A stretch of DNA of 64,000 bases from Branchipolynoe longqiensis. Its lineage: Eukaryota > Annelida > Polychaeta > Phyllodocida > Polynoidae. Shown in pieces: positions 10,917-22,319 of the stretch; position 1 is the stretch's first letter, and each line of letters opens with the position of its first letter. The DNA is taken from positions 90,363,989 to 90,427,988 of the forward strand of contig CM059190.1 in NCBI GenBank assembly GCA_030323885.1, given 5' to 3'. The notes beneath the pieces are model-generated. The model was not told the DNA's origin. It ran no database searches and worked only from the letters and a program-made list of their open reading frames with translations. A program made the translations under genes and the position numbers.

Positions 10917-11330
10917 TTTTTTCTGGAACTGGTAAGATGGAATAAGCATTGAACAAAATAATACATTTAAAGGGTTATTTTGTTAATTTAGTAAAATCAT
11001 TATTTGTTAATTTGATTATATAAGTAAACACAACTTTCATTCACGTCTGAGAATCAATCACCCAAATTAGTAACGTAAATCCATGTGATATTTAAGCAGA
11101 AAATGGAAAGATAACAAATGGTTTTTGTGTGCAGGAACTGGTAAGATAGCATGAGTGTTGAAAGAAATTATGCATTTAAGTGGGTATTTTGCAAATGTTA
11201 TAAAATTATTATTTATAACTTGTTTTTATAAGAAAACACAACTTTCATTCAGATGTGACAATCAATCACCCAAATTAGGAATATAATAGATCCATGTGAC
11301 ATTTAAGCAGAACATGGCATGTGTAAACAA
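10917..11330. repeat. Tandem duplication of about 210 bp
   Basis: CTGGAACTGGTAAGATGG... at 10922 and CAGGAACTGGTAAGATAG... at 11133 begin two units. Both contain CAACTTTCATTCA, CAATCACCCAAATTAG and TCCATGTGA-ATTTAAGCAGAA. Confidence 0.8.
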
Positions 11331-11896
11331 TTACCTAGAAAACCGGAAGTCTCTGGTATTCATTTGGTTGTCAATTCCAGGACTGTTGCTATGAAACTAA
11401 TAAATAACTATGTTCAAAATAGATATTATTTTGATAAATAATATGCTGCCCCAATCACATGTGAATCTCCACGCTAGAAAGATGTTGCACTTTAGCGACT
11501 ACAAATTATGAAAGCTATCTTCACTTTCTCCACAATTGAACTGCAATTACTTAAACATCTGACTATTGAATCGGAACCTAATTATCCAAATATTTAAATT
11601 CACCAAATTACCTTATCACACAGTTCCTTATCACTATGCCAATTATGATTTTACCACAGTTTTACGCTCTTCTGGCATACATTTCTGCGCTCTATTTTAC
11701 CTGTTTGAAATATAATGTGTGACCACTGAATGCCGCACAATAGGCGATGTCTACTTTACGTGCCCAGGGGGCGGGGTCGCTAAACAAACAAACAAACACA
11801 TCATTACTATGCGCTGTTTACTCCATCTCTCCGCCACCCACACACTACATCAGTTTGACTCACAAGAAAGATTTGAAATTCTAATGTATTCGAATT
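11331..11896. other. No feature recognised
   Basis: AT-rich unique-looking DNA. Confidence 0.5.
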
Positions 11897-12211
11897 GGCG
11901 TTCTCTGTGGCGGAGTGGTTAGAGTGTCTGACTTTTGTCTAGGTCAGACTCCTAATCTGAGGGTCGGCGGTTCGATTCCCCGTGCCCCCAGCTCTGCCCC
12001 CAGCTCTGCCCCCAGCTCTGCCAATTTGGATTTCCACCGCTGTGTATAACTTACAACGTCATCAAAGGCCGGTTGCTCTCATACCATGTCTATGTGGTAT
12101 GGGAGGTTAAAAATACCTTGGGTCGGTAAAAGTGTAGTCTAGGGCTTTCTATCAACTAGCAGTGGAATGAGGAAGACCAGTCATCTATGACTGAAATTTC
12201 CCCTGCTTAAA
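11897..12211 (+). mobile_element. SINE-C, full length
   Basis: The tRNA-like head GTGGCGGAGTGGTTAGAGTG, variable region and B box GGCGGTTCGATTCCCC resemble a class with a long variable arm (Leu/Ser type). A body follows: CAATTTGGATTTCCACCGCTG, AAAGGCCGGTTGCTCTCATA, GGGAGGTTAAAAATACCTTG, CAGTGGAATGAGGAAGACCA and TGAAATTTCCCCTGC. A minus-strand copy lies at 34486-34684. The CCCAGCTCTGCC block near 11988 is triplicated. I reject a functional tRNA because the head is dispersed with the same body. Confidence 0.85.
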
Positions 12212-12570
12212 CAACTAATGGACCAACAAAAAAAAGAAATACACATCGATATCCCAAACAATGTTCTGGAGCAATATTCTCATCCATCAATGCCCCTGCA
12301 ACTGTCTGGCAGGAACAAGGCTGAGCTGAGCATCTTTTTAACGGATCAGCTCAATTCTTCTTCTGGAGGAAGTGGAAAGGGTGTCCTCAGCTCTACACAC
12401 TTCTGAAGTAATTATCCACGCAGCTTGTGGTTGTGTAGTATATTCAGGAGACCCCACACACCAATCAGTTGGGGAGTTGGGGGTTAATTCACATTCAACT
12501 CAAACGTAGTTTGTAATCACATTGTAGCCTCATGGTGATGGCTGCTCTACATATCAGCAGCTCAGCACCG
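12212..12570. other. No gene recognised
   Basis: One short frame (12218-12406) encodes a soluble-looking peptide (NNVLEQYSHPS...LSIFLTDQLNSSSGGSG) without a known domain. I do not call it. Confidence 0.5.
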
Positions 12571-14023
12571 GCTTAGCACCACCACCACCACCCCCACAAT
12601 ACCACCTCCACATCATCACCACATCATTACCATATCACCACCACAACATCATAACCAGCTCATAATCACCACCTCACTCCGACTTCCTACTGCATCAGCA
12701 CCACCACCATATCCACCATCACTACCTCCACCATCACCACCACTATCTCTGTTATCACCACAATCACAACCACCTCCACCACTACTACCACGTCATCACC
12801 ACCACTACTACCACCTCATAACCACCACTACTACCACCTCATCACCACCACTACTACCACCTCATCACCACCACTACTACCACCTCATCACCACCACTAC
12901 TACCACCTCATCACCACCACTACTACCACCTCATCACCACCACTACTACCACCTCACCACCATCACTACTACCACCTCATCACCACCACTACTACCACCT
13001 CATCACCACCACTACTACCACCTCATCACCACCACTACTACCACCTCATCACCACCACTACTACCACCTCATCACCACCACTACTACCACCTCATCAGCA
13101 CCACTACTACCACCTCATCACCACCACTACTACCACCTCACCACCATCACTACTACCACCTCATCACCATCACTACTACCACCTCATCACCACCACTACT
13201 ACCACCTCATCACCACCACTACTACCACCTCACCACCACCACTACTACCACATCATCACCATCATAACCACCACCATCACCATCTCATAAACACCACCAT
13301 CACTACCTCATAACCACCACCATCACCATCATCAGCACCATCACCACCATCACCACAATCACCACCATCACCACCACTACTACCACCTCTACTACCACCT
13401 TATCACTACCAACTCAGCAGCACCACATCATCACTACCTCATAACCACCACCATCACCATCATCAGCACCATCACTACCATCACCACAATCACCACCATC
13501 ACCACCACTACTACCACCTCATCAACACCACTACAACCAGCTCAACAGATGCACGATATCATCACTTCCTGAACACGACCACCACCACCTATTTAACACC
13601 ATCACCACCATCACCACCACCATCACCACCACCATCATCACCATCGCAACCACCACCATCACTACCACTTCCATCATCACCCCACCACACCCACCACCAC
13701 TACATCATAATCACCACCTCCACCACCACCTTCACAGCCACCATCATCACCACCACCACCACCACCTTTACCACCACCAACACATCCATCACTACCGCCA
13801 CCGTCATTACAACCACCACCACCATCACCACCACCCCCACACACCACCACCACCATCACCACCACCACCATCACCACCACCACCAACACCACCACAACCA
13901 CCCCCACACACACCACCACCACCACACACCCCAACCACCACCATCTCCACCACCCACACACACCACCCCTACCTCCATCACCCCCACACACCTCCACCTC
14001 CATCCCCCACACACCACCCACCA
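12571..14023. repeat. CCA-rich minisatellite with 23-bp units
   Basis: The plus strand is almost G-free. From about 12790 to 13250 the unit CCTCATCACCACCACTACTACCA (23 bp) repeats about 20 times. On either side are irregular CCACCATCA triplets. Gly/Val or His/Pro frames here are artefacts. Confidence 0.9.
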
Positions 14024-14310
14024 CCACCTGGGCATCAAATCCCTTCCCCGCGCCATAATGACGGGAGACGTCACAACTTGACAATAACCAGGTTACATCC
14101 ATGTCTGACAAGATGGCGGCCGCACTGCTCAGTGAGTCCTACCTAGAGTTGCTCAACTCTGAGATGAACCGACACATTTTACGTGGCGTAAGAAAAACAC
14201 ACGACTGTAAGTACATAACAAGTAAAGTTGCAAAGTCCGATGGTTTTGAGTTCTGTCCTAACACTGAACCAACCAGTCCTTGCCCTATCCTAGTAATGCC
14301 AAGCGCCACC
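14024..14310 (+). repeat. Promoter-like module, copy 1
   Basis: Nearly identical to 14772-15056. Visible motifs: GACGTCAC (CRE/ATF-like half) near 14067, CAAGATGGCGGC (YY1-like, overlapping an ATG) near 14108, and ACTGTAAGTAC (splice-donor-like) near 14203. It ends in a SINE-A fragment (CCTATCCTAGTAATGCC). An ATG at 14101 opens about 60 codons, but the base changes against copy 2 that fall in it are all non-synonymous, which argues against selection on protein. May be a duplicated first exon/promoter or simply a repeat. Confidence 0.5.
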
Positions 14311-14771
14311 ACCATCACCACCACCAACCACCCCCATACACACCACCACCAATCCCACACACACCACCCCCACCTCCATCGCCCCCACACACCTCCACCT
14401 CCACCCCCCACATAAACCACACCCGGCCCCACCCCCACACCCCACACACCACCACCACCACAACCCCAATTAGCACCATCTCAACCACCCACACATACCA
14501 CCCCCACCTCCATCAGCCCACCATACCTCCACCTCCACCCTCCCCACATACACCCCACCCGCCCCCACCCCCACACCCCACACACCACCACCACCACAAC
14601 CCCAACCACCACCATCTCAACCACCCACACATACCACCCCCACCTCCATCAGCCCCACATACCTCCACCTCCACCCTCCCCACATACACCACACCTGCCC
14701 CCACCCCCACCACAACCCCTACCCCCACCCCAACCCCACCCACCCGCACCACCCCACATACCACCCCACCA
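14311..14771. repeat. CCA/CAC-rich low-complexity block with internal 125-bp duplication
   Basis: CTCAACCACCCACACATACC and CCTCCACCTCCACCCTCC each occur twice (about 14480-14545 and 14605-14685). Confidence 0.8.
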
Positions 14772-15056
14772 CAACCTGGGCACCAAATCCCTTCCCCGCG
14801 CAATAATGACGGGAGGCGTCACAACTTGACCGTAACCAGGTTAGGACCATGCCTGACAAGATGGCGGCCAAGCTGCTCATTGAGTCCTACCTAGAGTTGC
14901 TCAACTCTGAGATGAACCAACGCATTTTACGTGGCGTAAGAAAAACACACGACTGTAAGTACATAACAAGTAAAGTTGCAAAGTCTTTTGGTTTTGAGTT
15001 CTGTCCTAACACCAAGCCAACCAGTCCTTGCCCAATCCTAGTAATGCCAAGTGCCT
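14772..15056 (+). repeat. Promoter-like module, copy 2
   Basis: Copy of 14024-14310, with the same GACGTC-like (GGCGTCAC here), CAAGATGGCGGCC and ACTGTAAGTAC positions. The spacing between copies is about 747 bp, so module and flanking CCA repeat were probably duplicated together. It passes directly into a fuller SINE-A. Confidence 0.5.
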
Positions 15057-15172
15057 GGCTAGGAAGTGACAAGTATAAGTCATTGGTTTTACTCCATCAG
15101 GTTCAAAACCCACGATCTAGCAAAACGGGAAATGGACGCTCAACTCTTTCGGCCATTCCGTCTGGTCCACGA
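15005..15172 (-). mobile_element. SINE-A, minus strand, 3'-truncated
   Basis: CCAACCAGTCCTTGCCCAAT, GGCTAGGAAGTGACAAGTAT, TTCAAAACCCACGATCTAGC and TTCGGCCATTCCGTCTGGTC are SINE-A core, B box and type I head. Its tail half is absent, replaced by the module above. Confidence 0.75.
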
Positions 15173-15765
15173 GAGGTAGCAACCAGCATCAGCTTGTAAG
15201 GTCTGAGTGCCATGCTTAGTCAGGGCCTCGTTCCGAGTACGCCTCAGAGTCAACTCCGAGATGTTTCCGCGACGTCTTTTTTTTCCAATTCGCATTCAAA
15301 GTGTGCTTTGGAGATAACTCAGAGATGTCACGCTTTTCAAGCCGGAGAAGAAAACAACAAATTCTGCCTCCGAAATCACCGTAGTTGCTGAAGAGTTTAA
15401 TATGCATATTTATTTGTCACAAACGACGTGTTATGTATTTAAAACAGATACTAAGTATGTGCGATTTTAATGAAAAATAACTGGCTGAACTTTGTTTAAA
15501 AACAAAAAAGTAGGAAGTTGTGTACTAGAAATGCTGTTCAGGGTAGCATAACATTTGGAAATTCCCCGAAGCACCTTTGAGGTGTAAAGTTGAACGCGAC
15601 CCTAGTGGACACTACCTGGGGCCCAGTGCCTGACTGGGGGGCTGTGCATGTCTACGTGCCGGCTCTGCTGCTAAAAGTGATTGGGCGGCGCCAATGTATC
15701 GGCCGTGTCCATCGCCGTCCAAATTGAGCCAATGACCCCAACTAGATTTGGTGAGTGTCGCGACG
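15173..15765. other. No feature recognised
   Basis: About 0.6 kb without a matched repeat or credible gene. Confidence 0.5.
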
Positions 15766-16600
15766 GTTGGGGCGGGGGTTGGGGAAAGTAGGGGGGGGGG
15801 TCGGTGGTGAAGCAGGGGGGGGTGTAGGAAGGGGTAAGCAGGGGTGAGGGGTGGGAGGATGAGGTAGGGTGGTGGGAGAGAGGGAAAGGGAGGAAACCAT
15901 GGGGGTGAGGGTGGGTGGGAGGAGGGAGGAGGATGTAGGGTCGAGTGGGAGAGGGTTGGGGGACCAGGGGATGAGGGATAGTGGTTGAAAGAATGGGAGG
16001 ATTGGGTCAGGTGGAGTAGGAGAGGACAGGGGGACCTGGGGATGAGGGATAGTGGTTGAAAAAATGGGAGGATTGGGTCAGGTGGAGTAGGAGAGGACAG
16101 GGTGACCAGGGGATGAGGGATAGTGGTTGAAAGAATGGGAGGATTGGGTCAGGTGGAGTAGGAGAGGACAGGGTGACCTGGGGATGAGGGATAGTGGTTG
16201 AGAGAATGGGAGGATTGGGTCAGGTGGAGTAGGAGCGGACAGGGTGACCTGGGGATGAGGGATAGGGGATGCAGAATGAGGCAGGGTGGAGGTGGAGATG
16301 TGAGGGAGACCAGGGCATGAGGGATTGGGGGTGAGAGGATGGGAAGATGGGGTAAGGTGGATGGGGAGAGGGCAGGGGGACCTGGTAATGAGGGATAGAA
16401 GATGAGAGGATGGGGTCATGTGTATGGGGAGAGGGATAGGGAAGTGGGAGAGAGGAGTGGGAGGATGAAGGTGGAGATGGGGGAGTGGGGGGAGCAATGA
16501 GAGGGAATGGGAGGATGGAGCAGGGTTGAGGACAGGAGGGGTAGGACAGGGAGGAGTAGGTGGCAGGAGAGTGGAGGAAACCAAGGGGCGGGGTGGGGAA
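15766..16600. repeat. G-rich block with 71-bp minisatellite (5 units)
   Basis: ACC(A/T)GGGGATGAGGGATAG starts at 15963, 16034, 16105, 16176 and 16247, giving a regular 71-bp period. The plus strand is G-rich and nearly C-free, the opposite bias to 12.5-14.8 kb. Confidence 0.9.
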
Positions 16601-17010
16601 GGGAAGGGCCTTGGGATTAGGTTGTGGGTAGGGATTCCAGATTGTGGCGCGGGGGGGGGGGGGTCAGTAAGGGCCGGATGCGAGGATGCGAGGGGGCGAA
16701 AGAGGTGAGGGGCGGAGAGGCGGAGGGATGGGGCGAGTCTAGACAGATCAAGGTGGATAGAGGGTGGGGCGAAAGCGCAGGGGTCGGGGCGGGGATGGGA
16801 CCGGGCGGGGGTGGGGTGGGGCGGGGCGGGGCGGAGTGCGGCGGGAAGAGCCGGGGTGCGGCGGACCGGGGCTGGGATAAGGACTTTACAGGGGGAGGTG
16901 GGTTGGGGCGCGGCGGGGCGCGATGGGGCGGCGGGGCTGGACGGGGTGGGTGGCGGGGAGTGGCGGGGGTCGGCGGGAGGGAGTGACAGGGGCGGGGGGC
17001 GCCAATTCCT
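16601..17010. repeat. G-rich, CpG-rich low complexity
   Basis: Runs such as GGGGCGGGGCGGGGCGG near 16815 and a 13-base G run near 16652. Many G-quadruplex-like motifs are possible. Overlapping frames on both strands are composition artefacts. Confidence 0.8.
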
Positions 17011-17470
17011 GAGTGTTGCTGTGGCGTATTATCCAGTAATTCCCTCACCCACTCAGCCACCCACCCGCCCACCCACTCACCCACACCCACCCACTCACCC
17101 TCAGGGCAAACATCACCGGAAGTGAACGGTGGTGGAAACTTGCGCATGCGGTTCAACCACTCCGCAGGTCTCCCGGACTTTGCCAATCAGTGGAGAACTG
17201 GCACAATGAAGCGGCGACAGGAAAGGGAAAAGAGTGAAGGTTCGGGGAAGGCGGCCCCAACTGTAGCGCCATCTGCCACACTGGCTTAGCAGAGAAGCGG
17301 ACGTTTGAGGGTGCAGACTATCTGCGTCTGCAGAAAGCAATCCATATGCCAGATGCGAATGTTCGACGCAATTGGAACATGAGGAAGCCATCATAGCGGG
17401 ATGATGAGGGGGTGATGGCCACGGAGACTGGGTTACTGGGATTGCGCGCAGGTTTTATTATAGATTCAAC
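17011..17470. other. CACCCA microsatellite, then unrecognised DNA
   Basis: CCACTCACCCACACCCA-type repeats at about 17040-17105; beyond that no match. Confidence 0.5.
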
Positions 17471-18135
17471 ACATAATGGGGTTTAGTATTGAGTGTACTG
17501 CAACTGAAAGGCAGTTTGACTATGTTGTTTATAGTGTGAGATTTGCTAAGGACTCTATAGAATGGGATTTGCTATGGACTTGTTTGTATTGAAAGGCAGT
17601 TTAACTATGTAGTCTATAGTGTGAAATCTACTAAAGACTTTATATCATGAGGTTTACTATGGGCTGTACCGAAGGGCAGTTTGACTATGTAGTCTATAGT
17701 ATGAGATTTACGAAGGGCTCTAGAGAACAGGGTTTACTATGGGCTACACTGAAGCTATTTTAACTATGTAGTCTATTGTGTGAGATTTATTAAGTACTCT
17801 ATGGAATGGGGTTTTCTATGGACTGTACTGAAGGGCAGTTTGACTATGTAGTCTGTGGTATGAGATTACCGAAGGGCTCTATAGAAGGGGGTTTTCTATG
17901 GACTGTACTGAAGGGCAATTTAACTATGTAGGCTATAGTGTGGTATTTACCATGGACTCGATAGAATCGAGTTTACTGTGGACTACACTGAAGGTAGTTT
18001 TAACTATGTAGTCTATAGCGGGGTATTTTTGAAGGACTTTATAGAAATGCCTTTACTATGGACTGTATCGAAGGGAGTTCATGTAGTTTACATTATGAGG
18101 TTTACCAATGACTGGACAGATTGAGATTTCATATG
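17471..18135. repeat. 80-bp degenerate minisatellite
   Basis: GGCAGTTTGACTATGTAGTC with variants recurs near 17510, 17595, 17675, 17755, 17834, 17914 and 17994, alternating with GAGATTTAC-AAGGACTCTA. About eight diverged units. Confidence 0.85.
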
Positions 18136-18495
18136 GGCTGGGTAGAAGGTTTAGTTGGGTAGAAGACTTACCGTAGTCAGTTTACTTTACCAAATGAATA
18201 CAGAAGATAACTTCAGTTTACATTCTAAATACTATGTAAATATTCACATTGATCTGACTTATATTGATCTAGTTATATGACACTACTGTTACCATATTGC
18301 TATGGAACTTGTGGGTTACATAATTTCATTGGGTTACATGCTGCAAATTGTGTATTCAACAGTTATTGTATACCTTATTCTATATACCTTTTGTGTAAAT
18401 AACTCTGAATTGGAAAATGGCTGGAAGACCAGTGCTTCGGCATTGACAAAAGACTTATTCACCAGAATAAACACATCTACCCCCAAAAAAGAAGG
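18136..18495. other. No gene recognised
   Basis: AT-rich. A frame beginning at 18302 has a hydrophobic start but runs straight into the 60-bp array, so I do not call it. Confidence 0.5.
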
Positions 18496-19715
18496 AAATA
18501 GTTGTACACGTACAAGCCTATGTTTCCATAGCTGTACAGGTTCTAAACTATATTACCATAGTATACAGGTACTACTATGTTACCATAGATCAATATGCAT
18601 TACACTATATTTCCATAGTTGCACAGGTACTAAACTACAATACCATAAATGTAAGGGTATTTGACTATATTGCCATATTTGTACAGGTACTAGACTATAT
18701 TACCATAGTGGTACAGATACCAGAATATAGTACCACAAGTGTACAGGTACTAGACTATATTACAATAGTTGTATGAGTATTATACTATATTGGCACAGTG
18801 GTACATGTACCAGACTATATTATAATAGTTGTACAGATATTAGCCTATATTACCACAGTGGTATAGGGACTAGACTACATTACCACAGTGGTACAGATAC
18901 TAGACTATATTATAATAGTTGTACAGATATTAGACTATATTACCACAATGGTACAGGTACTAGATTATATTACCACAATGGTACAGATACTGTACTATAT
19001 TACCATAGTTGTACAGATATTAGACTATATTACCACAGTGGTACAGATACTAGACTATATTACCATAGTTGTACAGCTATTAGACTATAGTACCACAGTG
19101 GTACCGGTACTAGACTATATTACCATAGTTGTACAGCTATTAGACTGTATTACCACAGTGGTACCGGTACTAGACAATATTACCATAGTTGTACAGATAT
19201 TAGACTATATTTCCACAGTGGTACAGGTACTAGACTATATTACCATAGTTGTACAGATATTAGACCAGATCACCACAGTGGTACAGATACTATACTATAT
19301 TACCATAGTTGTATAGCTGTTAGACCATATCACCACAGTGGTACAGGTACTAGACTATATTACCATAGTTGTACAGCTATTAGACTATATTACCACAGTG
19401 GTACCGGTACTAGACTATATTACCATAGTTGTATAGCTATTAGACTATATTACCACAGTGGTACCGGTACTAGACTATATTACCATAGTTGTACAGATAT
19501 TAGACTATATTACCACAGTGGTACAGGTACTAGACTATATTACCATAGTTGTATAGCTATTAGACTATATTACCACAGTGGTACCGGTACTAGACTATAT
19601 TACCATAGTTGTTCAGCTATTAGACTATATCACCACAGTTGTACATATACTAGCCTACAGTGGTACAGATACTAGCATAGTTGTATTCTATAACTACCAG
19701 ACTATATTGTCATAG
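18496..19715. repeat. 60-bp minisatellite (dimer of 30 bp)
   Basis: Units alternate TACTAGACTATATTACCATAG with TATTAGACTATATTACCACAG, joined by TTGTACAGA or TGGTACAGG. About 20 units of 60 bp, with regular alternation of CCGGTAC and CAGGTAC variants. Since 60 is divisible by 3, Tyr/Thr/Ile-rich frames of over 100 residues appear; these are artefacts. Confidence 0.95.
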
Positions 19716-20063
19716 TTGAGTTGAAAATGATCCAGGACGTTGATAAATAACAAGCTGCACCTGCTTCAAATCCCCAACCCTACCTACTACTCATAACAAG
19801 AGGCCAACGGTCGCCTAGCAACTTGATACCGCCAGACAACGAGTGACTCACTTCCGGTTTCGATGCCATCCCTGTCCCTCACGCCCACATGGTTTAATTA
19901 GCATCGTTTTATTCTACATGGACTGGTGGCGCCACCTGTAGCCAAGCTTTGTCAACATCACCCACTTGCCTCACCACCACCACCACCACCCCCCAACCCC
20001 ACCCGCATCCTCCCGCAGCCCGCCCCTTCACTCAGTCGGAGCCACCACTGTGTGTCTCTCATA
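19716..20063. other. No feature recognised
   Basis: Includes a short ACC-repeat near 19975-20000. Confidence 0.5.
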
Positions 20064-20325
20064 TGAGACTGTCTCAAAATGTGCTAAGCAATATGGTACA
20101 CACCTTTGTCCATTGTAACGATCAACATACTATCTGCTTATGCATTAGCTCAGGATAAACTGATTTGTTTTTTACATGGTGTTTCTTAATCCCAATAGAA
20201 TACATATTGATTTAAAGCAAATGTCCTTGTGTTTTCAGTGTAACTGTTTCTGTGCTGTTTTGTGTCAATCGTTACAATGGACAAAACAAAAACGAGTTAT
20301 CACCTTTTGAGACAGGCTTATATAT
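20064..20325. mobile_element. Foldback/MITE-like element with about 55-bp inverted ends
   Basis: GTCTCAAAATGTG...TTTGTCCATTGTAACGATC on the left is mirrored on the right by ATCGTTACAATGGACAAAAC...CACCTTTTGAGAC. About 150 bp of unrelated AT-rich DNA lies between. I see no clear target duplication. Confidence 0.7.
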
Positions 20326-20521
20326 AAGTGGCAATATACCAGTGTAAAGTGCCCCCCCCCCTGCCACCCCACATAAGAAGATGAAGACAAAAAAGAAAAC
20401 ACAAAAAACTACCAAAAACGCAGCGTTTTAACGGCGCCGTTTAATCAATGCTGCAGTTCTGCAGCCAGTGACCATCATCATCATCATGCTGTCGGTCGCG
20501 ATGCAACAAAGACTGCTTTCA

Positions 20522-20940
20522 TTACTTGACTGCCGCTCTCCATTTAGCTCTCTGCTGTGAGAGTTGCGTCCATGAGTCGGTCTTAATGTCTCTCAGCTTC
20601 AGGTTTCTCTTGATGGTATCCCTGAACCGGAGATGGGGGCACCCTCTCTTTCTATAGCCAGATACAATTGAGAATAGAGGATCTGCTTTGGTAGCCTGTC
20701 TGATGACATCCTCATGAGGTGTCCAGTCCACCGGAGATTCTTTTTGATCAGAAGATCTTCCATAGAGGGCAGCCCCATCTGTTCGAGTATTTCCTTATTC
20801 GTCACTTTGTCCTTCCAGGTTAGCCTCATGATTGAACGCAGATGTCGCATCATGAAGGCATGCAGCTTTTTCACCTGCCGCCTGTACACTGTCCAGGCCT
20901 CGGCTCCATATAGTAGTGTGGATAGCACGATTGCGGTAGA
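20522..20940 (-). pseudogene. LINE-1 polyprotein C-terminal region, frameshifted
   Basis: Two frames continue the RT: 20940 down to about 20660 (LLYGAEAWTVYRRQVKKLHA, FMMRHLRSIMRLTWKDKVTN, LRWTGHLMRMSSDRLPKQIL), then a frame shift to 20650-20522 (SGYRKRGCPHLRFRDTIKRN, SWTQLSQQRAKWRAAVK, stop). This is the conserved thumb/C-terminal part (YGAE.W, RW.GH..R, R.RGRP-like) common in LINE ORFs. It has no separate function. Confidence 0.85.
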
Positions 20941-22306
20941 TCTTACCTTTGACCCGAATGGACACATGGTGGTTTTTCCAGAGTCTCTGGCGTAGTTGGC
21001 CAAAAGATGCGCTAGCCTTGGCCATCCTCCTCTGTATCTCAGCATCAATGCGTCCATCACTTGATATAGTGCTTCCGAGATAGGTGAATTCCGGAACAGA
21101 GTTCAGCTTGTTTCTGTCAACCATGATCTCCTCCTCTCGGGTTCTTGTAGAGTTGGGTTGGTACAGCACCTCCGTCTTCTTGATGTTAATTTTCAGGCCA
21201 AACTTCTTTGATGCATCGGAGAAAGCGTCCACTATTTTCTGGGTCTCTTCAGCAGAGTGGGCAACCAGTGCACTGTCATCTGCGAATAGTAGCTCTCTCA
21301 CCAGTATCTGAGTAGTCTTGGTCTTCGCTCTGAAGTGTGCGACATTGAATAGGTCAGCGCTCTGTCTGGACTGTATATAGATGCCATCCCCCATGTCTCG
21401 GAAAGCCTCATCTAGCATTGCTGATAGGAAGATGGAGAAGAGCGTGGGGGCCAGTACACAACCTTGCTTGACCCCATTGGTAACCCCAAACGATTCCGAG
21501 ACTTCCCCTCCAGCACTAACGTTCGCCATCATTCCTGTATGTAGAGCCTCGATCATAGTTGTGAACTTCTCTGGGCATCCGTACTTCCTCAGTAGCTGCC
21601 ATAGCCCGGTCCTCCCGACTGTATCAAATGCCTTAGTGAAATCGACAAATACCATGTACAGTGGTCGGTCCTGCTCAATGCACTTTTCTTGTAGCTGTCG
21701 GAGACAAAATATCATATCCACAGTGCTCCGGTTACCTCTGAAGCCACACTGTGACTCCGGAACTACACCAGGTGTTATGTGAATAGATAGTCTGTTGAGT
21801 AGGATCCTGGTGAAGATCTTCCCTGCTATGGAAAGAAGAGAGATTCCTCTATAGTTCCCACAGTCTGTTCGATCACCTTTCTTGTAGATGGTTACAATGC
21901 TGGCATCCTTCCATGCTTGGGGTACAGAACCCTCCTCCCAGGCATTGGTGATTAGTTGGTGCAGTCTGTTGAACAGATTGTCTCCTCCATGCTTCCATAC
22001 CTCGGCAGGAATTCCATCACCCCCAGGTGCTTTGCCATCTTTCAGGCTGGCGATTGCTCTAGCCATCTCATCCATGGTTGGAATCTCATCGAGGCATGTT
22101 TTGGTAATGCGCTGCTGGATGTTGTCCAGAGCTTTGTGATCTATGTCACCAGGGACGTTGAGTAGCTTCTGGAAGTGTTCGCTCCATCTTGCCACAACTC
22201 TCTTGCTGTCGGAAAAGGTCTCCGTTCCATCTGTTGATTTCAGGTGAACAGGTCCCTTCTTCACGGGTCCCCACACTTCCTTCAGTCCGCTGTAGAAGCC
22301 CTTCAT
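20941..22306 (-). pseudogene. LINE-1 reverse transcriptase domain
   Basis: About 455 residues of an RNA-directed DNA polymerase, which would copy the element's RNA at a nicked target. Visible motifs: KDGKAPGGDGIPAEVWK (residues ~89-105), KKGDRTDCGNYRGISLLS (142-159), motif A FVDFTKAFD (220-228), motif B NGVKQGCVLAPTLFS (277-291), motif C LLFADDSALVA (339-349) with both catalytic Asp, and motif D GLKINIKKTEVLY (370-382). The catalytic core is intact. After about residue 455 the frame changes and the continuation is the feature at 20522-20940. The Met at 22306 is not a real start: the frame continues upstream from 22330 after a frameshift. Confidence 0.9.
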
Positions 22307-22319
22307 GTTGTTTCTGTCT

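Noticed and set aside
11905..11992. Possible functional tRNA gene (long variable arm type)
   Set aside because: The same head plus body occurs at 34486-34684, so it is a SINE head.
12790..13250. CRISPR-like regular repeats (23-bp period)
   Set aside because: Contiguous tandem units without unique spacers, in eukaryotic DNA.
14101..14310. Coding exon starting MSDKMAA
   Set aside because: Differences from the second copy at 14849 within the frame are all non-synonymous and the 3' part is SINE-A sequence.
13677..14447. Gly/Val-rich frames on the minus strand
   Set aside because: Composition artefacts of CCA repeats.
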